64,000 nt of DNA, from contig NZ_BCRM01000001.1 of NCBI RefSeq assembly GCF_001552595.1, positions 868,001 through 932,000 of the forward strand. Direction: 5' to 3'. The translations under genes were made by a program, and so were the position numbers. This stretch comes from Rhodococcus erythropolis NBRC 15567. GTDB lineage: Bacteria > Actinomycetota > Actinomycetes > Mycobacteriales > Mycobacteriaceae. The first letter of the stretch is position 1. Every line of letters begins with the position of its first letter. The notes below the pieces were generated by a model, which did not search any database, had not been told where the DNA came from, and was given only the letters and a program-made list of their open reading frames with translations. Below are positions 60,880 to 64,000 of the stretch, piece by piece.

Positions 60880-61806
60880 ATGCGCGGCAATGGAATTGCA
60901 GGCAAGGCTTTCTCAGGCGAGGGCTGTAGACGTGGACAAGAATCTCTACGAGCAAGGTCTCATCGCGGGACCGTCTCGGTTCTGGCTTTGGTTGGGGTGT
61001 GCGTACTTTCGTTTGCCACCACTCAGATGGCCGGCGCGCAACCGGTTGCAGAGAATGTCGATACCGGGTTCGTGATCCCTTTTGCCGGGGCACCGGTCTA
61101 CGAGAGCGTCGCGCCCACGCAGATGACTACTCCGGATCAACTCAACCAGCCACTCGGTCAGCAGACTGCGGAAGAGATTGCCGCGCAGATCGGACTCGAG
61201 CCAGCCGACGCTTTGACCGAGGAGCAGTATCGCGACCTCATGACCGGCGGTGGGATCGGTGGCAATCTCGAGGATGCCGAGGTGATCGACGAATGCGCTC
61301 GGATTCTCACCAATACGAACGGGCGGCCCCTCTATTCCGGCACTACGCCGTCGGTTCTGGCCAGTTACGGGTTGTACGTGAATCCCGACGGATTGCTGGA
61401 GAGTCCGGCCAACGCGGATGCGCCGACGCGACAGGTGAATACGCTGATCGCCCCTGGCGGTTTTGTGGGCACCTGGTTGCGCAACAACGGTGCGACGCAC
61501 ACTCTGATTGCGCTCTATCAGTCGGCATACACGGTGCAGGCAGTCTACGGATTTGCAGCGCAACAGATTTCGGGAGAAGCACAGCTGGTGACCAACACCA
61601 AAGGCGATGTGAGTTCGGAAGTCGGCATGTCGATGGCGCCGCCGCTCTGGATAGTGAACTTCGCACTGCTCTACATCTTGAAGCCGTCACTGGCGGCGGC
61701 CATGCCTGCGCACTGGGCTCCCATTCCGCCTGCCGTTGCCGACGCCGTGAAGGCGAGTCCCACCGGTCAAATCGCCTTCAGTGACTATGCGTCCTATTTC
61801 GAGTGA
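60880..61806 (+). CDS. secreted hypothetical protein
   Basis: This 308-residue exported protein has a long basic N-region, hydrophobic VSVLALVGVCVLSFATTQM and a cleavage site near AGAQPVAEN. The mature part is rich in small residues, has only one Cys (EVIDECARIL), and ends with hydrophobic LWIVNFALLYILKPSLAAAM. I do not recognise the family. GGGAGG before ATG 60880 supports this start. The last 13 bases overlap trpF on the other strand. Confidence 0.7.
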   Translation: MRGNGIAGKAFSGEGCRRGQESLRARSHRGTVSVLALVGVCVLSFATTQMAGAQPVAENVDTGFVIPFAGAPVYESVAPTQMTTPDQLNQPLGQQTAEEIAAQIGLEPADALTEEQYRDLMTGGGIGGNLEDAEVIDECARILTNTNGRPLYSGTTPSVLASYGLYVNPDGLLESPANADAPTRQVNTLIAPGGFVGTWLRNNGATHTLIALYQSAYTVQAVYGFAAQQISGEAQLVTNTKGDVSSEVGMSMAPPLWIVNFALLYILKPSLAAAMPAHWAPIPPAVADAVKASPTGQIAFSDYASYFE

Positions 61807-62414
61807 TCGGTCTGCCGGACAGCGCTGACGAACTTCTCGATCAAAGCGTGGTCCTTGACGCCGCGGGAAGACTCGACGCCGCTGGAGACATCGACGCCCC
61901 AGGCACCGGTGGCATCAAGAGCGTCACGGACGTTCTCCGGGGACAGTCCGCCCGCCAGGATCCACTGGCCTTGGGGGCGCGATTGCTGTTGTGCCCAGTC
62001 CCACGGCACGCCGGATCCGGCGTCGGCGCCGTCGATCAGAAGTTCGTCCTCGCCGAGGTCGAGGTTGTAACCGTCGCGGACGTTGCTGGAGACAACAGCG
62101 CGGATGACAGTGAGGCCGGCGTCGTGCAGCCGCTGCACTTGCTCGGCGTCGACCAGATCGTGAATCTGCACGGTACGAAGACCGGTGATCTCGGCGATCT
62201 CGAGGACCTGATCGATCGGGTTCCCGAGAAATACTCCGATTGCCCGGATGTGTTCGGGGATTCGTGCAAGAAGATCGACTGCGAGTGCGGGGTCGACTTT
62301 GCGGACGCTCTCGGCGAAGACGAAACCGATGGCGTCGACGCCCAGGCCCACCGCGAGGTCGACCGTGTCAGCGTCCCGCAGCCCACAGACCTTGATGAAT
62401 GTCACCTGATACAC
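61794..62414 (-). CDS. trpF: phosphoribosylanthranilate isomerase
   Basis: This enzyme catalyses an Amadori rearrangement in tryptophan synthesis and has 206 residues. FIKVCGLRDADTVDLA holds the catalytic Cys, DGADAGSGVPWDW the catalytic Asp, and LAGGLSPENV and GVDVSSGVES the phosphate-binding loops. GTG at 62414 or 62405 is the start. It lies outside any trp operon. Many actinobacteria lack TrpF and use the bifunctional PriA, so a separate gene is noteworthy. Confidence 0.9.
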   Translation of the reverse strand: MYQVTFIKVCGLRDADTVDLAVGLGVDAIGFVFAESVRKVDPALAVDLLARIPEHIRAIGVFLGNPIDQVLEIAEITGLRTVQIHDLVDAEQVQRLHDAGLTVIRAVVSSNVRDGYNLDLGEDELLIDGADAGSGVPWDWAQQQSRPQGQWILAGGLSPENVRDALDATGAWGVDVSSGVESSRGVKDHALIEKFVSAVRQTDHSK

Positions 62415-62491
62415 AGTACTAGCGTCGTCGCCGTATCAGCGTGGTCGTCTAGCCTCGTGCGTGCGACATTTCTACGTGCGAGAGGCTTGAC

Positions 62492-63793
62492 GTGGACTGG
62501 CTCTACCGAATCAGTTTGATCTCGGGACCACTGCCGGTGATCCTGACTGTGCTCGGGGTCCTGGGTGGTGTGTGGCTGCTCGGTTCGAGCGTTCGCTGGT
62601 ACTACCGCAGAGCGGTACCGATCGCGGGGCTGATCGCACTGGTGATCATGATCGCCGTCTGGATCACCGTCGAAAAGGTGATCGTGCCGTTCCCGGATCC
62701 CATCGAGATGTCGATCTACGTGTGGATCGGAATCGGTATCTACGCGGTGCTACTTCTCGGGCCGCGAATCAAGGCGGGCGGAACGATCGCGAAGGCGGTG
62801 GTGTCCGTCGTTGCGACCGTTCTGGTCATCGTCACCGCCGCGACGCAGATCAATCTGGTCTTTGCTGCCTACCCGACAGTGGGAATTGCCTTCGGACACG
62901 ATGATTTCGACCGCATTTCACTCAGCGAAGTTCCCGGTCCGACGGATCCTGTTGTCACCGGCGATCCCACCGACACGGTGTGGAAAGCGCCGGAAGGCAT
63001 GCCGATTCGCGGACGAGTCACGACTTTGCCTGTTCCCGGAACGATTTCGGGATTCTCCGCACGTGACGCCCAGGTGTATCTGCCGCCGTCGTACTTCACC
63101 AATCCGCGTCCACTACTGCCCGTCCTGGTGCTCATGGCCGGTCAGCCTGGCAAGCCCGAGGACTGGCTCCAGGGCGGAAAGCTCACCGCGACAATGGATG
63201 CTTTTGCCCGGGATCACGAGGGGTTGGCGCCGGTCGTCGTGATAGCCGATGGAACAGGCTCGCAGATGGCCAATCCGCTGTGCACCGACTCGTCGCAGGG
63301 CAAGGTCGGCACGTACCTGGCAAAGGATTTGCCCGCTGCAGTGGCGAATGCGTTCCAGATCGACACGAACCCGAGGGCGTGGGCCATCGGCGGACTCTCT
63401 TACGGCGGTACCTGCTCGCTGCAGATGGCTACCAACTACCCCGACGTGTATCCGACGTTCCTCGATCTCTCCGGTCAGTTGGAGCCCTCGCTCGGTGACC
63501 GACAGCGAACTGTCGACGAGATATTCGGCGGCGACGAGGCGGCATTCGTGAAGGTGAATCCGATGGACCTGCTGGCGACCCGGAAGTTCCCGAACTCGGG
63601 CGGAGTGTTTGTGGTCGGAACAGATGACAACGAGTTCAAGCCCGGCCAGCAAAAGGTGTACGAAGCGGCCAAAGCGGCCGGAATGGACGCCAGATATCTC
63701 GAGCTTCCCGGTGGTCACAGCTTTTCGGTGTGGTCGGCCGGCGTCGAGCAGGAGCTGACGTGGATCTCGCAGCGAATGGGTCTGATCAGCTGA
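62492..63793 (+). CDS. membrane-anchored esterase (antigen 85/EsterD-like fold)
   Basis: This 433-residue protein has about four N-terminal membrane segments (residues 5-125) and a C-terminal alpha/beta hydrolase. Its features are VLVLMAGQPGKPEDWLQGG, GGLSYGGTCSLQMATNYPDVYPTFLDLSGQ with the nucleophile, and the His in PGGHSFSVW. It resembles mycolyltransferase-like esterases and may act on cell-envelope lipids. The start is GTG at 62492 with AGAGG upstream. Confidence 0.82.
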   Translation: MDWLYRISLISGPLPVILTVLGVLGGVWLLGSSVRWYYRRAVPIAGLIALVIMIAVWITVEKVIVPFPDPIEMSIYVWIGIGIYAVLLLGPRIKAGGTIAKAVVSVVATVLVIVTAATQINLVFAAYPTVGIAFGHDDFDRISLSEVPGPTDPVVTGDPTDTVWKAPEGMPIRGRVTTLPVPGTISGFSARDAQVYLPPSYFTNPRPLLPVLVLMAGQPGKPEDWLQGGKLTATMDAFARDHEGLAPVVVIADGTGSQMANPLCTDSSQGKVGTYLAKDLPAAVANAFQIDTNPRAWAIGGLSYGGTCSLQMATNYPDVYPTFLDLSGQLEPSLGDRQRTVDEIFGGDEAAFVKVNPMDLLATRKFPNSGGVFVVGTDDNEFKPGQQKVYEAAKAAGMDARYLELPGGHSFSVWSAGVEQELTWISQRMGLIS

Positions 63794-63808
63794 ATCCTGT
63801 TCCGGTTT

Positions 63809-63822
63809 TGGAACGTGTTCTA
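63809..63822. promoter_or_regulatory. KstR-type operator
   Basis: TGGAACGTGTTCTA fits the KstR consensus TnnAACnnGTTnnA in full. It lies 63-76 bases before the acyl-CoA dehydrogenase ATG; TATATT at 63821-63826 may be the -10. Confidence 0.72.
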
Positions 63823-63884
63823 TATTCGGTGTGTGGCTGCCGTTCGGCAGTCTCTCGATCGTTCACCGACTGGAGTTCAGGCAC

Positions 63885-64000
63885 ATGTACGAGTGGTCCG
63901 ACACCGACCTGATGTTCCGCGACGCCTTGCGGGGCTTTATCGACAAAGAGGTGCGACCTCACGTCGACGAGCTCGAAAGTGGTGCGCTGCCGCCGTTCGA
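63885..64000 (+). CDS. acyl-CoA dehydrogenase, 3' end cut by window
   Basis: Only the first 38 codons are present: MYEWSDTDLMFRDALRGF, then IDKEVRPHVDELESG. This is the N-terminal helix pattern of acyl-CoA dehydrogenases (FadE). The KstR-type box upstream suggests a role in sterol-derived acyl-CoA breakdown. The ribosome-binding site is weak (TGGAGTTCAGGCAC). Confidence 0.75.
   Translation, partial: MYEWSDTDLMFRDALRGFIDKEVRPHVDELESGALPPF

Noticed and set aside
1-64000. CRISPR arrays, tRNA/rRNA genes, prophage or transposon
   Set aside because: Reading both strands gave no repeat-spacer pattern, no tRNA cloverleaf or rRNA-like sequence, and no integrase or transposase motifs.

Overview
The window reads as chromosome of a mycolic-acid actinomycete, most likely Rhodococcus. 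Moderately high GC, frequent GTG starts, 4-base stop/start overlaps (ATGA or GTGA) and dense acyl-CoA gene sets point there. So do an EthA-type monooxygenase, F420-type oxidoreductases, a 13E12/DUF222 HNH protein behind an actinobacterial SOS box, and a KstR-type box. I see no rRNA, tRNA, insertion sequence, phage module or CRISPR array. The species is inferred from gene content only.

Layout, left to right. Positions 1-4332 hold the end of a trans-aconitate methyltransferase and a four-gene osmoprotectant ABC importer. A nitroreductase follows at 4.6-5.3 kb. Positions 5.4-19.9 kb form a divergent fatty/branched acid catabolic supercluster. Its minus arm is tandem-TetR, acyl-CoA synthetase, SDR, two MaoC-type proteins and an SCP-x thiolase. 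Its plus arm is MFS carrier, acyl-CoA dehydrogenase, enoyl-CoA hydratase/isomerase, second synthetase, second dehydrogenase, alpha-methylacyl-CoA racemase, TesB thioesterase and HxlR regulator. Together they supply activation, stereo-correction, dehydrogenation, hydration, oxidation and thiolysis.

Positions 19.9-26.9 kb carry a PPOX protein, an alpha/beta hydrolase, PspC, and a 14-TM drug exporter flanked by two related TetR genes, each with paired 17-bp palindromes. GtrA and FetB-like membrane proteins and an atypical SDR follow. Positions 27-33.6 kb hold ethA, a secreted lipase, a CD225 protein and a MarR-monooxygenase-FMN reductase-hemerythrin operon. Positions 33.7-41.9 kb hold the SOS-controlled HNH protein, a GAF-GGDEF cyclase, a TerD-vWA protein, a PhaC-like hydrolase, flavin reductase/superoxide dismutase, an F420-type oxidoreductase and a methyltransferase.

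Positions 41.95-44.96 kb are the most interesting stretch. A leaderless-looking 24-codon reading frame ending in four cysteine codons precedes a sulfonate-type ABC importer, and a sequence just after its stop can pair with the downstream ribosome-binding site. This fits cysteine-responsive translational attenuation.

Positions 45-53.8 kb contain a membrane protein/XRE pair with a perfect 19-bp inverted repeat, a GNAT protein, an SDR/flavin monooxygenase/patatin operon, and several hydrolases. Positions 53.8-57.3 kb form a glutarate module (LacI regulator, glutaryl-CoA dehydrogenase, CoA-transferase) with a clear promoter and operator. The right end has reductases, a SnoaL-like protein, a secreted protein, trpF, a membrane esterase, and the start of an acyl-CoA dehydrogenase behind a KstR-type box.
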